The notes under the pieces: model-generated
Told to the model about the DNA's origin: nothing
Seen by the model: the letters and a program-made list of their open reading frames with translations, nothing else
Databases searched by the model: none
Assembly (NCBI GenBank): GCA_015061295.1
Contig: SUWU01000012.1
Coordinates: forward strand, 1-61,792
Source of the DNA: Lentimicrobiaceae bacterium
Lineage (GTDB): Bacteria; Bacteroidota; Bacteroidia; Bacteroidales; F082
DNA: 61,792 nt
Direction of reading: 5' to 3'
In this document: piece by piece, positions 8,403-17,507 of the stretch
Layout of the letters: each line of letters begins with the position of its first letter
Position numbering within the stretch: the stretch's first letter is position 1
Position numbers and translations under genes: made by a program

Positions 8403-9056
8403 TTACGGCAGAGGATATATAGTCGAAGCATTTTCTGGTGAGACAATATCTCCAGTAAATGTTGCCTGACCTCCGTCGTTAGAATAAAATATCACACGTC
8501 CTGTTCCATTTTGTTGGACATAGATTTTAAAATTGACAGGAATAACTCCCGTCCATGTTCTGAATGAACCTGTTATGACGTAAGGTCCTTCGGGTTGCGA
8601 CATATCAACGCTGTATGACGTTAATGTTGCTGGAGTGTTAGGCGTATCCCACGACTGCCAATTCCATCCAGGCCAACCTGGAGCATTGTAACCAGGAGCT
8701 AATCCAGGGACGCCAGGTCCATACCAAGACAATGGAGCATAAGACGAACCTAAGCCATTAGGATTATTGAAAACAATGCTTATTGCCATCTTGTCTTTTA
8801 TGATAGCAAAATAATTCTGAAAAGAAGACACTGGCGACTCCTGTCCAAAAGGACCAATGAAAGTATTGGCTTCCAATACAAAGGTAGTATCTTTAACCAA
8901 CTTCATCATCTCGGCACGCGACTGTGCCAACTCCAACGCCTGACGTTGCCTACGCTCCGCCCTGCGTTCCATTCTCTCTGTCTTGGCAGCACTCTGCGCA
9001 AAGAGACTGCCGCCCAAGATCATAAGTAATGTCAATGTTAAAAATCTTGATTTCAT
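8403..9056 (-). CDS. DUF4251 domain secreted protein
   Basis: 217 residues from ATG 9056 (MKSRFLTLTLLMILGGSLFAQ), a good signal peptide. A longer reading from 9089 exists, but the promoter -7 element covers 9087-9094, so that start would not be transcribed. After a basic helix rich in Arg/Glu (about 20-45), the DUF4251 core reads TTFVLEANTFIGPFGQ through AISIVFNN and ends with paired beta hairpins (GPYVITGSFRTWTG, GTGRVIFYSNDGG). A Trp/Pro/Gly-rich insertion (PGWPGWNWQSWDTP) is prominent. Periplasmic or outer-membrane associated; molecular role unknown for the family. Confidence 0.78.
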   Translation of the reverse strand: MKSRFLTLTLLMILGGSLFAQSAAKTERMERRAERRQRQALELAQSRAEMMKLVKDTTFVLEANTFIGPFGQESPVSSFQNYFAIIKDKMAISIVFNNPNGLGSSYAPLSWYGPGVPGLAPGYNAPGWPGWNWQSWDTPNTPATLTSYSVDMSQPEGPYVITGSFRTWTGVIPVNFKIYVQQNGTGRVIFYSNDGGQATFTGDIVSPENASTIYPLP

Positions 9057-9086
9057 AATACTTGATGTTTTTTTTCCACTAAACAC

Positions 9087-9118
9087 CAAATATCGGTTTT
9101 TGTTTTAACGTATGACAA
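9087..9118 (-). promoter_or_regulatory. Promoter of DUF4251 gene
   Basis: TTG (9118-9116), 21 bases, then GATATTTG (9094-9087) on the minus strand, one base off TAnnTTTG. It places the transcript start near 9080 and rules out the ATG at 9089. Confidence 0.6.
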
Positions 9119-9190
9119 TGACTCTAACTATGACACTGACCATGACAACTTCTGCGTCAAAGTCAGTGTCAGTATCAAAGTCAGTATCAA
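9108..9190. repeat. Degenerate hexamer repeat (GTCAGT/ATGACA)
   Basis: About a dozen imperfect copies of a six-base unit (ATGACA, GTCAGT, GTCAAA) fill the spacer and overlap the end of pepE. The same unit appears at 19920-19970, 10 kb away, in another spacer. Confidence 0.7.
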
Positions 9191-9948
9191 ATAACAAAAT
9201 TCGTCACATCTGAATTAGGTTCTACTTCAATAGGATCTACGCCATATTTGAAAACGACCATTTTCTTTCCACCTTTTAATATATACTTATCATCTACAAC
9301 CCATATAGCAGATGCCTCACGGAGTCCGACCACCTTCATATCTTGATGAACAGCAAGATATTCATTGATACGATCTTGACGTGTCTCTCCTCCATGTTTT
9401 ATCATCTTATCAATTTCAGGATGCGGGTCAAGATAATGTGGATTTATCTGGAATGGAACTAAATTTAAAGTATTAAACGAAGCTGGCTGAACTATAGGCA
9501 TATCATTGGTTGTACATAATGTAGGACATGCAATGTTAGAACCTGCGCTCCAGCCTATGTATGGAGTACCATTCTTCGCAGCCTTTGCAATAGCTTCCAT
9601 CAATCCATATTTATGAAGCTCTGCAACAAGATGAAACGTATTACCACCTCCAACAACGATACAATCTGCTTCTCCAACAAGCTGTATCTTATCTTCAACT
9701 TCATGAACTGAAACAAAGTTGTTAAGACCCAACTTATCTGCAAATACATTCTTAACTCTCGTCGTATAAGCATCATAACTCTGCGGATATGGATTACCAC
9801 CAATGAAGACTCCTGCAAAGGGAACAAAGACAACCTTACTATCCGACTTCAGATTATTTTTCTCACAAAATGACTCTAACTGTGTCATTGGCCATGCTAA
9901 ATATGGCTCACCAAAATTTGTTGAATTACTTATCAATAATAGGTTCAT
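9187..9948 (-). CDS. pepE: Dipeptidase E (alpha-aspartyl dipeptidase, peptidase S51)
   Basis: Cytosolic serine peptidase that hydrolyses dipeptides with N-terminal aspartate. 253 residues against about 230 for the E. coli enzyme. Motifs: start MNLLLISNSTNFG with the family's first strand, VVFVPFAGV, the acidic GGGNTFHLV segment (about residue 100), and the nucleophile elbow GWSAGSNIA with catalytic Ser. A following HxDPH sequence (NPHYLDPHPE) also matches. The gene faces GH97 divergently, with overlapping promoters in the 78-base spacer. Confidence 0.93.
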   Translation of the reverse strand: MNLLLISNSTNFGEPYLAWPMTQLESFCEKNNLKSDSKVVFVPFAGVFIGGNPYPQSYDAYTTRVKNVFADKLGLNNFVSVHEVEDKIQLVGEADCIVVGGGNTFHLVAELHKYGLMEAIAKAAKNGTPYIGWSAGSNIACPTLCTTNDMPIVQPASFNTLNLVPFQINPHYLDPHPEIDKMIKHGGETRQDRINEYLAVHQDMKVVGLREASAIWVVDDKYILKGGKKMVVFKYGVDPIEVEPNSDVTNFVI

Positions 9949-9965
9949 ATTTTCATTTTTTTATC

Positions 9966-9998
9966 TTGCCAAAGTTAAACATTTTTTTCGTATCTTTG
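9966..9998. promoter_or_regulatory. Overlapping divergent promoters, pepE and GH97
   Basis: Plus strand: TTG at 9966-9968 and TATCTTTG at 9991-9998 serve the GH97 gene at 10027. Minus strand: TAACTTTG at 9977-9970 serves pepE. The two elements interleave, so polymerase binding at one should exclude the other. Confidence 0.6.
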
Positions 9999-10026
9999 GA
10001 AACATCTTTAAATAAATTTCATCATT

Positions 10027-12021
10027 ATGAGAAAAAGCATAATCATAACTATTATATTATTTTTTAACGTCGTTGTTTGCACTGCTCAGAAGAAATATAC
10101 TTTAACATCACCTGATAAAAACATTAAAATAGACGTCACTGCTGGCAAAGAAATTCTCTCTTATTCTGTAACACATAACAACATCGTGATAATAAATGAT
10201 TCACCTATAACAATGGAACTAAGCGACGGAACAATATTAGGACAGAAACCCGTTGTAAGAAGCTATAAGACTACAAGTAAGGAAGATCTTATCAAAAGTA
10301 ATTTCTACAAAAAAGAATATGTTGAAGATTGTTATAATGAATTAACACTATCACTTAAAGGCAACTTCAATCTACAATTCAGAGCCTATAACGATGGCGT
10401 AGCCTACCGTTTCTGCACAAAAAATTCTAACACACAGCTAACTATTGTAAAAGAAGAAGTTACATATAACTTCAACAACAATCATAAAGTATATATTCCA
10501 TACGTCAATGCTGGTAGAAGCGATGAAACCGATGTCATAAAAAAACAGTTTTTCAACTCTTTTGAAAATATTTATACCATTTGTAACATCTCTGAACTTG
10601 ATACTAATAAATTGGCATTTCTTCCTATACTGATTGATTTAGAAGATGGTAAGAAAGTCGTCATCACCGAGTCTAATGTTGAAGATTATCCTGGAACATA
10701 TATCAGAAAAGGCGATGGTAATAGCCTCATCGGCATTCAGGCATCATATCCTAATAAAGAGGAACAAGGTGGATACAACATGTTACAAAAAATGGTAACA
10801 GTAAGAGAAGATTATATTGCTAAAGTCAATGGAGAGAGAGACTTCCCATGGAGATGTATGATTATCACCGACGACGACAAGGATCTTCTAAACAACGATA
10901 TGGTTTATAGATTAGCATCACCATCACGTATCGATGACGAAAGCTGGATAGTTCCAGGCAAGGTAGCTTGGGAATGGTGGAACGCATGGAACATCAAAGA
11001 TGTTGACTTTGAATCTGGTATCAACAATGAGACTTACAAACACTATATCGACTTTGCTTCTGAATATGGGATAGAATATGTCATCTTAGATGAAGGCTGG
11101 GCTGTCAATAAAAAAGCCGACTTATTCGATGTCGTTCCTGAAATAGACCTCATTGATTTGACAGAATATGCTGACAACAAAGGTGTTGGCATCGTATTAT
11201 GGGCTGGATACTACGCCATAGATCGAGACATGGATTCTATCTGTAAATATTATTCAGAGATTGGCATCAAAGGTTTTAAAGTCGATTTCATCGATAGAGA
11301 CGATCAGGAAGCCGTAAATTTTTATTATAAGATGGCGGAGACTGCAGCTAAATATCATCTCATCATCGACTTCCATGGAGCGTATAAGCCAACAGGTTTA
11401 AACCGTACGTTCCCTAACGTCTTGAACTTTGAAGGCGTTTATGGCTTGGAAAACCTAAAATGGAATCAAGATATTGATTTGGTAACATACGAAACGACTA
11501 TTCCATTCATAAGAATGCTTGCTGGTCCGATGGATTTCACACAAGGTGCAATGCGCAACGCTAACAGAGATAATTACAGGGCGGTGTGGAGTGAGCCTAT
11601 GAGTCAAGGCACACGTTGTCGTCAACTCGCAGAATATGTGATATTTGAGTCTCCATTCAACATGTTATGCGACAGTCCAAGTAATTATAGAGACGAAAAC
11701 GAATGTACTAAATTCATAGCAGATATTCCAACTATATGGGATGAGACTATAGCATTAGATGGCAAAGTAGGAGAATATGTCGTCATAGCTCGTCGCTCTG
11801 GCGATAGATGGTATGTTGGAGGGATAACAAATTGGGATGAGCGCGAGATTGAGCTCGATTTATCAGAACTGCGACTTAAAACGAGACAAGCGACAGAGTT
11901 CCGCGATGGAGTCAATGCCAACAAGATAGCAGAAGATTACAAGAAAAATATCATCACGATAGACGACAACATCTACAAAGCACGAATGAGTAATGGCGGA
12001 GGTTTCGTACTTATTTTTTAA
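10027..12021 (+). CDS. Glycoside hydrolase family 97 (alpha-glucosidase or alpha-galactosidase)
   Basis: 664 residues with a signal peptide (MRKSIIITIILFFNVVVCTAQ), so the enzyme acts in the periplasm or outside. Three GH97 parts are visible: N-terminal beta-supersandwich (TLTSPDKNIKIDV), a TIM barrel from about residue 280 (WEWWNAWNIKDVDFE), and a C-terminal beta domain. Barrel signatures include YVILDEGWAV, GFKVDFIDRDDQE, LIIDFHGAYKPTGL and NFEGVYGLE. GH97 contains inverting alpha-glucosidases (SusB) and retaining alpha-galactosidases; the KVDFIDRDDQ strand and following EGVYGLE are shared by both, so specificity is left open. It stands alone, without a SusC/SusD pair. Confidence 0.92.
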   Translation: MRKSIIITIILFFNVVVCTAQKKYTLTSPDKNIKIDVTAGKEILSYSVTHNNIVIINDSPITMELSDGTILGQKPVVRSYKTTSKEDLIKSNFYKKEYVEDCYNELTLSLKGNFNLQFRAYNDGVAYRFCTKNSNTQLTIVKEEVTYNFNNNHKVYIPYVNAGRSDETDVIKKQFFNSFENIYTICNISELDTNKLAFLPILIDLEDGKKVVITESNVEDYPGTYIRKGDGNSLIGIQASYPNKEEQGGYNMLQKMVTVREDYIAKVNGERDFPWRCMIITDDDKDLLNNDMVYRLASPSRIDDESWIVPGKVAWEWWNAWNIKDVDFESGINNETYKHYIDFASEYGIEYVILDEGWAVNKKADLFDVVPEIDLIDLTEYADNKGVGIVLWAGYYAIDRDMDSICKYYSEIGIKGFKVDFIDRDDQEAVNFYYKMAETAAKYHLIIDFHGAYKPTGLNRTFPNVLNFEGVYGLENLKWNQDIDLVTYETTIPFIRMLAGPMDFTQGAMRNANRDNYRAVWSEPMSQGTRCRQLAEYVIFESPFNMLCDSPSNYRDENECTKFIADIPTIWDETIALDGKVGEYVVIARRSGDRWYVGGITNWDEREIELDLSELRLKTRQATEFRDGVNANKIAEDYKKNIITIDDNIYKARMSNGGGFVLIF

Positions 12022-12130
12022 ATCATTGATATTTAACATTTTCATTTGAAAAATTATTTAATGAATTTCGGTTTATAATTGAGGATTTTTTTGCAAATTT
12101 GCACCTTCAAAAAAAGTAAAAAACGACATC

Positions 12131-13474
12131 ATGAGTGAACCGAAAGGAGCGTTATTATTAGGAACAGAAGACGTTGGCAAGCTACTGAAGAAATATGCCA
12201 CGCCTGCCATCATAGCGATGACAGCATCGTCGCTATACAACATGGTTGATAGCATCTTCATCGGGCAGGGTGTCGGACCTTTAGCTATTTCAGGATTAGC
12301 TATCACTTTCCCATTCATGAACTTAGGCGCTGCCATTGGTGCTATGGTAGGTGTAGGAGCCTCTACAGTAACAGCCATGGAACTAGGAAAGAAGAACTAT
12401 CCCAAAGCATGTAGAGCCTTGGCAAACACCGTAATGCTCAACATATTCTTCGGAATCATATTCACCGTCGTATGTCTCGCATTTTTAAAACCAATACTTT
12501 TCTTCTTCGGTGCAAGCGAACAAACGTTACCTTACGCCTATGAATATATGCAGGTAATCTTGCTCGGCAACATAATAACACACTTATATCACGGATTAAA
12601 CTCGGTATTAAGGGCATCAGGTCATCCCAACGAAGCCATGATAGCTACCATAATCACCGTTGTCGCTAACGTCTTCTTAGATTGGCTCTTCATCTTCCCT
12701 CTCGACATGGGAATACGCGGTGCCGCAATAGCTACCGTCTTAGCACAAACCATTCCTTTAATATATCTTTTCAAACTATTTACAAACAAGAATGAATTAG
12801 TACATTTCGACAGAAAAGACTTTGTCTTCGACATAAAAATCATCAAAGATATACTCGCCATAGGATTATCACCATTCTTATTAAACTCAGCTTTATGCGT
12901 TATCATCATTTTAATTAATAATGGATTAAAGAGATACGGAGGCGACTTATCGGTGGGTGCATACGGCATCGTTAACCGTGTGGCATTTTTCTTTACTATG
13001 ATAGTCATGGGGATAACTCAAGGCATGCAACCTATTGTAAGTTACAACTACGGAGCGCGTCAGTTTGGACGAGTAACGGAAGCCTTAAAGAAAGCGATAA
13101 TATTAGCTGTCATCACATTATGTCTCGGCTGTCTTATCGGAGAGACCATACCAAGATTTGTATGTGCGCTTTTCACTACAGATGAAGAATTATTAAACTA
13201 TTCTGTCGATGGCATGAGAATCGTCATGGCTACATTCCCTATCATAGCCTTCCCTATCGTCATAGGTAACTTCTTCCAGAGCATCGGCAAGGCTAAGAAG
13301 TCGATAGTATTGTCATTATCGCGACAAGTCTTATTTCTTATACCTTTATTATTAATATTACCGAATTTCCTCGGCATCAAAGGTGTATGGTGGAGCATCC
13401 CGATCTCCGACGTCATCGCGACGATACTATCTATAATAATGATTGCGAGATATTATAAATACGATGTAAAGTAA
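12131..13474 (+). CDS. MATE family multidrug/cation antiporter (1)
   Basis: 447 residues with about twelve membrane helices in two six-helix bundles, the MatE layout. The start (VGKLLKKYATPAIIAMTASSLYNMVDSIFIGQGVG) is typical of the DinF/NorM-like group, as are GLAITFPFMNLGAAIG and the second-half GITQGMQPIVSYNYGAR. It should export cationic organic compounds in exchange for Na+ or H+. Gene runs convergently into truA with 14 bases between. It is only distantly similar to the second MATE gene at 29.7-31.1 kb, so they are not a recent duplication. Confidence 0.9.
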   Translation: MSEPKGALLLGTEDVGKLLKKYATPAIIAMTASSLYNMVDSIFIGQGVGPLAISGLAITFPFMNLGAAIGAMVGVGASTVTAMELGKKNYPKACRALANTVMLNIFFGIIFTVVCLAFLKPILFFFGASEQTLPYAYEYMQVILLGNIITHLYHGLNSVLRASGHPNEAMIATIITVVANVFLDWLFIFPLDMGIRGAAIATVLAQTIPLIYLFKLFTNKNELVHFDRKDFVFDIKIIKDILAIGLSPFLLNSALCVIIILINNGLKRYGGDLSVGAYGIVNRVAFFFTMIVMGITQGMQPIVSYNYGARQFGRVTEALKKAIILAVITLCLGCLIGETIPRFVCALFTTDEELLNYSVDGMRIVMATFPIIAFPIVIGNFFQSIGKAKKSIVLSLSRQVLFLIPLLLILPNFLGIKGVWWSIPISDVIATILSIIMIARYYKYDVK

Positions 13475-13488
13475 TAGTTTAGGTAGAG

Positions 13489-14220
13489 CTAATACTCCAC
13501 GTCTTCTAAGAAAAGAGCATGGGCAGGCATAGAAGTTCCTGCTGAACAGCGGTTTTTATTCTCTATAACATCACGAAATTGTTGCAAGGTAAGTTTTCCT
13601 TTTCCTACTTCCAATAGCGTTCCAACCACAGCTCTCACCATATTACGCAAGAATCTATCCGCCTTAATCTCAAATACCAACAATTCATCATCTTCATAAA
13701 AACGAGCCTCCATTATCTTGCAGTTATTAGTCTTTACTTGCGTGTGAAGTTTAGAGAAACTCGTAAAGTCAGTATAATCGAATAAGATATTAGCAGCTTC
13801 CTGCATCAATTCGATATCTAATTTCCCATAATAATAAAAAGCATCATTAGTATGAAAAGGATTCTTTGTCCTTGTAATATAATAATGATAAGTCCTTGAC
13901 TTTGCATCGAAACGTGCATGAAAATCGGCATCTACTTCCCAACATTTATACACGACAATATCATCTGGCAAAAAGATATTTAATCTATAAACAAAATCGT
14001 CGCAATTTGATATAGACTTCTCGGTATCGAAATGAGCGTAGAAATTACGAGCATGAACTCCTGTGTCGGTACGACCACAACCTGTGACGCCGATCTTCTC
14101 TCCGAGTTTAAGGCTCAAACATTTTTCCAATTCTTCTTGTACAGAAATAGCATCTGGCTGAATCTGCCATCCATGATATTTCGTTCCGTTGTATGCGAGA
14201 TGCAAAAAGTATCTTTTCAT
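13489..14220 (-). CDS. truA: tRNA pseudouridine(38-40) synthase
   Basis: Converts uridines 38-40 of the anticodon arm to pseudouridine. The 243-residue length is normal. Motifs: start KRYFLHLAYNGTKYHGWQIQP, the catalytic-Asp motif GRTDTGVHA (Asp about residue 51), and the C-terminal FLRNMVRAVVGTLLEVG. Cytosolic, single gene, transcribed from the spacer shared with the type IX protein gene. Confidence 0.96.
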   Translation of the reverse strand: MKRYFLHLAYNGTKYHGWQIQPDAISVQEELEKCLSLKLGEKIGVTGCGRTDTGVHARNFYAHFDTEKSISNCDDFVYRLNIFLPDDIVVYKCWEVDADFHARFDAKSRTYHYYITRTKNPFHTNDAFYYYGKLDIELMQEAANILFDYTDFTSFSKLHTQVKTNNCKIMEARFYEDDELLVFEIKADRFLRNMVRAVVGTLLEVGKGKLTLQQFRDVIENKNRCSAGTSMPAHALFLEDVEY

Positions 14221-14280
14221 AATGCAAAAGTATAAAAATTACTATTGCATTTCACTAAATTATATGGGAATTTGTATAAC

Positions 14281-14312
14281 AAAAAAGAGACTGCCAAAAT
14301 TATGACAGTCTC
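14281..14312 (-). terminator. Rho-independent terminator after type IX cargo gene
   Basis: Minus strand: GAGACTGTC, 8-base loop, GGCAGTCTC then TTTTTT. The stem is 14312-14287 and the T run 14286-14281. It separates the surface protein gene from truA. Confidence 0.82.
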
Positions 14313-14344
14313 CTAATATCTAATATCAGAGTCTAATTATTATA

Positions 14345-16561
14345 TCATTTTACGACTGTGACACGTCTTACAGCCACGCCATCTTCTGTTGTAACGTTTA
14401 TCATATAAATACCACATTCAAACTGAGTCATATTGATGACTTCATTATCTGAATTGACATTTGCATCATAAACGACTTGTCCCAATGTATTAGTGATAGT
14501 TATACGTTTCATATTTTCAGCGGTAATATTCAAGTTGCCACGTGTTGGGTTAGGATATATCATCATACCTTTAACGTCATTTTCACCGACTGAAGTTGCG
14601 TCAATAACTATATAATTCAAGCTATTATTTTCGTAAGAATAAGCAGGTTCAGATTCACATTCTATACCATTTTCAGAATATGTAGCTGTAACTTGGTAGT
14701 AATAAGTACCTTCTTCCACTTCGTCGAAATAAGTCTTATCGGTAGTCTTGCCTATTAATTCGAAGTTATCCACCGAAGTGCCGCGATATACGTTATAGTG
14801 TTCAAGTTCTGGTGCTCTCATAGTGTCATCACCCAAGACAAATTCACCTGAGCGACTATCATTGGTTAAGAGGCCTCTGACCATCCACGAGAAGTTGAAA
14901 GCAGAACTTGCGGCGTACATATCGATCCATGCTCCGGTATAGTTAAGCCAGCGGCTATTTGGATCGCCACAATTTGAAGCACATGCTGCAGCATGGTATC
15001 CTGTTTCATTTGATATTACTATCCACAAGTTCTGTGTTGGGTCTATCAAGACAGGTGATTGGAGCTCATAGTTTACGAAGTCATCGACAGGTTCAGCCTC
15101 ATAAGGTTGAGAATATACCAATTCGCCTGGTTCATAATCTCCACCCATATATATTGAAATCTCGCCGAAGGCACCTTGCGATTGCGATGGCATGAACATC
15201 GACACTGTTGAAAGGTACAATCCTTCGTATGATGTCAATGAGGCAGCAGGGAACATGACAGCCCAACTTAGTGGGAAATTACCTACAGACTCTCCTGTAT
15301 ATATGCCATCATCATAACGCAGCCATTCTTCGGTGATGTTATACGACCATTCCAAAGCAGCACCATAATTACCACTTTCGTTTTGTGTATATTCTCCGAA
15401 CAAACTCTTAGGAGCGACGCATTCCACAGGCACTATTACCGTTACTTCTTCAGCGCATGACATTGCATATGGCGTCTCTCCACCATGAACAGCCTTCACC
15501 TCATATGTATATTCGCCAACAGGTAATTTCTTAGTCTCCATACAAGCTGTTCCTACGAAAGGTTCTGGTGTAAGAAGGTTACCATCGCGATATACCATCA
15601 CGCCAATTATATCTCCTTCAGGCATTGTCCATGAAAGTGTGACCTCTCCATCGACAGTAGCATCTGCTCTCAAGTTAGCTACGCCAGCAAACTCTTCGCA
15701 TGAAGTATATGTCCAAGTACATTCCTTTTCATCTATGACATTGTTGCCATCTTTCACGACAATCTTTGTTGTATATTGATTTCCAACTGTCAGGTCTGTT
15801 ACATCCAACAAACATGATGTCTCCTTAGTATTTTGCATGATTGTCTCGCCTTGGAACACCAAATCGTAATTGATGTCTGTCGGCATTGAGCCTAATGCGA
15901 CATTATCTACTATGATCCAATAGTTATCTACGCTGTTGAAGTGACGCAGAGCTATATAAATTTCTTGTCCAGCATATTCACTGAGGTCGATAGTTTTAAG
16001 ATACCAGTTACCGTATGCTCTTGAGTTTCCACGATCACCTTTCACGCCAGAACTCTTAGCTGTCAATGTCTCTTCCCATATTGTTGTAAAGTCGGCTGCT
16101 GAGGTATTTCCTGTTGTTGATATTGCTACACCATAATGTTCTGAAGGCCAGTCAGAATCGCCAGCAGCAACATAAAATGACAATATCGAGCCATCTATGA
16201 TTGAATATTTCTCAGGAGAGACAAAATAGTTATCTGGTGTTAATGGTTCCGTTTCCCATGATTCCGAACCGATAGCATAGTTACTTCCATTATAAGGAGG
16301 GCATAACTTCCACTCGTATCCATCGCCATCAGCATCGATATTTGTCCATCCCATAAAAGTACCGTCTTCAAAACCAAAGGAGAATGTATCACCTTGAAAT
16401 TCTGGTCCTTCGTAGCCCCATACAGCCCAGCCTGATGGCGATACATAAAGGTTTGTTGTTCCAGCAGTTGCATCCTTAGATACGTTTGCGATTTCATCGG
16501 CTTGTATTGCAAATGGAGCAAACATCAATAGTAATAAAAAAGTTGTTAAAAATTTTCTCAT
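14345..16561 (-). CDS. Type IX-secreted cleaved-adhesin/fibronectin III surface protein
   Basis: 738 residues. Signal peptide MRKFLTTFLLLLMFAPFAIQ, then a cleaved-adhesin (gingipain-type) jelly-roll domain about residues 55-230 (FEDGTFMGWTNIDADGDG, VSPEKYS, WPSEHYGVAIS), fibronectin III-like modules (ANLRADATVDGEVTLSWTMPEGD), another sandwich domain, and a C-terminal type A sorting domain starting MMIYPNPTRGNLNI and ending with the usual GIYMINVTT and short basic tail. Such proteins are exported by the type IX system and anchored or released at the surface, often binding host or plant polymers. No catalytic domain is visible. Confidence 0.85.
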   Translation of the reverse strand: MRKFLTTFLLLLMFAPFAIQADEIANVSKDATAGTTNLYVSPSGWAVWGYEGPEFQGDTFSFGFEDGTFMGWTNIDADGDGYEWKLCPPYNGSNYAIGSESWETEPLTPDNYFVSPEKYSIIDGSILSFYVAAGDSDWPSEHYGVAISTTGNTSAADFTTIWEETLTAKSSGVKGDRGNSRAYGNWYLKTIDLSEYAGQEIYIALRHFNSVDNYWIIVDNVALGSMPTDINYDLVFQGETIMQNTKETSCLLDVTDLTVGNQYTTKIVVKDGNNVIDEKECTWTYTSCEEFAGVANLRADATVDGEVTLSWTMPEGDIIGVMVYRDGNLLTPEPFVGTACMETKKLPVGEYTYEVKAVHGGETPYAMSCAEEVTVIVPVECVAPKSLFGEYTQNESGNYGAALEWSYNITEEWLRYDDGIYTGESVGNFPLSWAVMFPAASLTSYEGLYLSTVSMFMPSQSQGAFGEISIYMGGDYEPGELVYSQPYEAEPVDDFVNYELQSPVLIDPTQNLWIVISNETGYHAAACASNCGDPNSRWLNYTGAWIDMYAASSAFNFSWMVRGLLTNDSRSGEFVLGDDTMRAPELEHYNVYRGTSVDNFELIGKTTDKTYFDEVEEGTYYYQVTATYSENGIECESEPAYSYENNSLNYIVIDATSVGENDVKGMMIYPNPTRGNLNITAENMKRITITNTLGQVVYDANVNSDNEVINMTQFECGIYMINVTTEDGVAVRRVTVVK

Positions 16562-16643
16562 AGCATTAATGTGTTGATTAATAAATTATTGATTAAATTC
16601 TGATTTAATTTTCTTCTTAACTTTAATATCATACTCAAGAGAG

Positions 16644-16651
16644 CAAATTTA
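16644..16651 (-). promoter_or_regulatory. -7 element of type IX cargo gene
   Basis: TAAATTTG on the minus strand, 83 bases before the start codon at 16561. No convincing -33 partner. The 221-base spacer 16562-16782 otherwise holds only AT-rich sequence and the aat promoter. Confidence 0.4.
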
Positions 16652-16708
16652 CAAAAAATATCAACGTAAGCCATATGTAAATAAATTAAATTTTGAATAA
16701 ATTTAGTA

Positions 16709-16739
16709 TTGTTTTTCACAAAATTATATCATAACTTTG
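16709..16739 (+). promoter_or_regulatory. Promoter of aat
   Basis: TTG (16709-16711), 20 bases, TAACTTTG (16732-16739): a near-perfect Bacteroidota promoter, giving a leader of about 40 bases to the ATG at 16783. Confidence 0.72.
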
Positions 16740-16782
16740 CGATACAGATTAAGGAAAATATTTCTAACAAAAACTCAATGCT

Positions 16783-17499
16783 ATGTCGATATACTTATTA
16801 GCAGATGATGTATATGACTTTCCGTCTGCGAACCTTGCAAATCAGGACGGTCTCCTTGCTATTGGAGGCGACTTATCTCCCGAACGACTTATTATAGCGT
16901 ATTCTTCAGGCATCTTTCCCTGGTATTCTGAAGGTGAGCCGATCTTATGGTGGTCGCTCGACCCTCGCATGGTGATGAAGCCTACCGAGATGAAGATAAC
17001 GAAATCATTACAAAAGACCATCGACTCAAACAGATATTCATGTTCCATCGACACCAACTTCGACAAAGTCATAGAGATGTGTGCTAGTGTAGAACGCAAG
17101 GATCAAGAAGGCACATGGATCAGCGAAGAGATGATAGCAGCATATAAGGAGCTTCATCGTATTGGCTTCGCTCATTCTGTTGAGACATATTACGATAACG
17201 AATTAGTGGGAGGATTATATGGTGTCTCTATCGGCAGCCTCTTCTGTGGCGAGTCGATGTTCCACACCAAGACCGATGCCTCAAAGGTGGCGCTACACAA
17301 CTTATGCGACTTTCTCATCAGGAACAATTTCGACCTCATCGACGTACAACAAGACACTCCACATTTCAGGACGATGGGAGCATATACCATTCCACGTAAG
17401 GACTTTCTGAAACTGTTGAAAGGCTACGTCAAACGTCCTTCGTTAGTAGGCAATTGGGGTGATGGAAGCGCTTCCTGGAAAGATGTGGTGATAAGCTAA
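16783..17499 (+). CDS. aat: Leucyl/phenylalanyl-tRNA--protein transferase
   Basis: Adds Leu or Phe from aminoacyl-tRNA to proteins with N-terminal Lys or Arg, making them ClpAP substrates by the N-end rule. 238 residues, normal. Family signature SGIFPWYSEGEPILWWSLDPR is near residue 45, then GTWISEEM, GLYGVSIGSLFCGESMFH and DVQQDTPHF. The N-terminus FPSANLANQDGLLAIGGDLS is also canonical. Cytosolic. It ends 8 bases from the convergent Sel1-repeat gene with no terminator between. Confidence 0.96.
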   Translation: MSIYLLADDVYDFPSANLANQDGLLAIGGDLSPERLIIAYSSGIFPWYSEGEPILWWSLDPRMVMKPTEMKITKSLQKTIDSNRYSCSIDTNFDKVIEMCASVERKDQEGTWISEEMIAAYKELHRIGFAHSVETYYDNELVGGLYGVSIGSLFCGESMFHTKTDASKVALHNLCDFLIRNNFDLIDVQQDTPHFRTMGAYTIPRKDFLKLLKGYVKRPSLVGNWGDGSASWKDVVIS

Positions 17500-17507
17500 A
17501 ACATAAA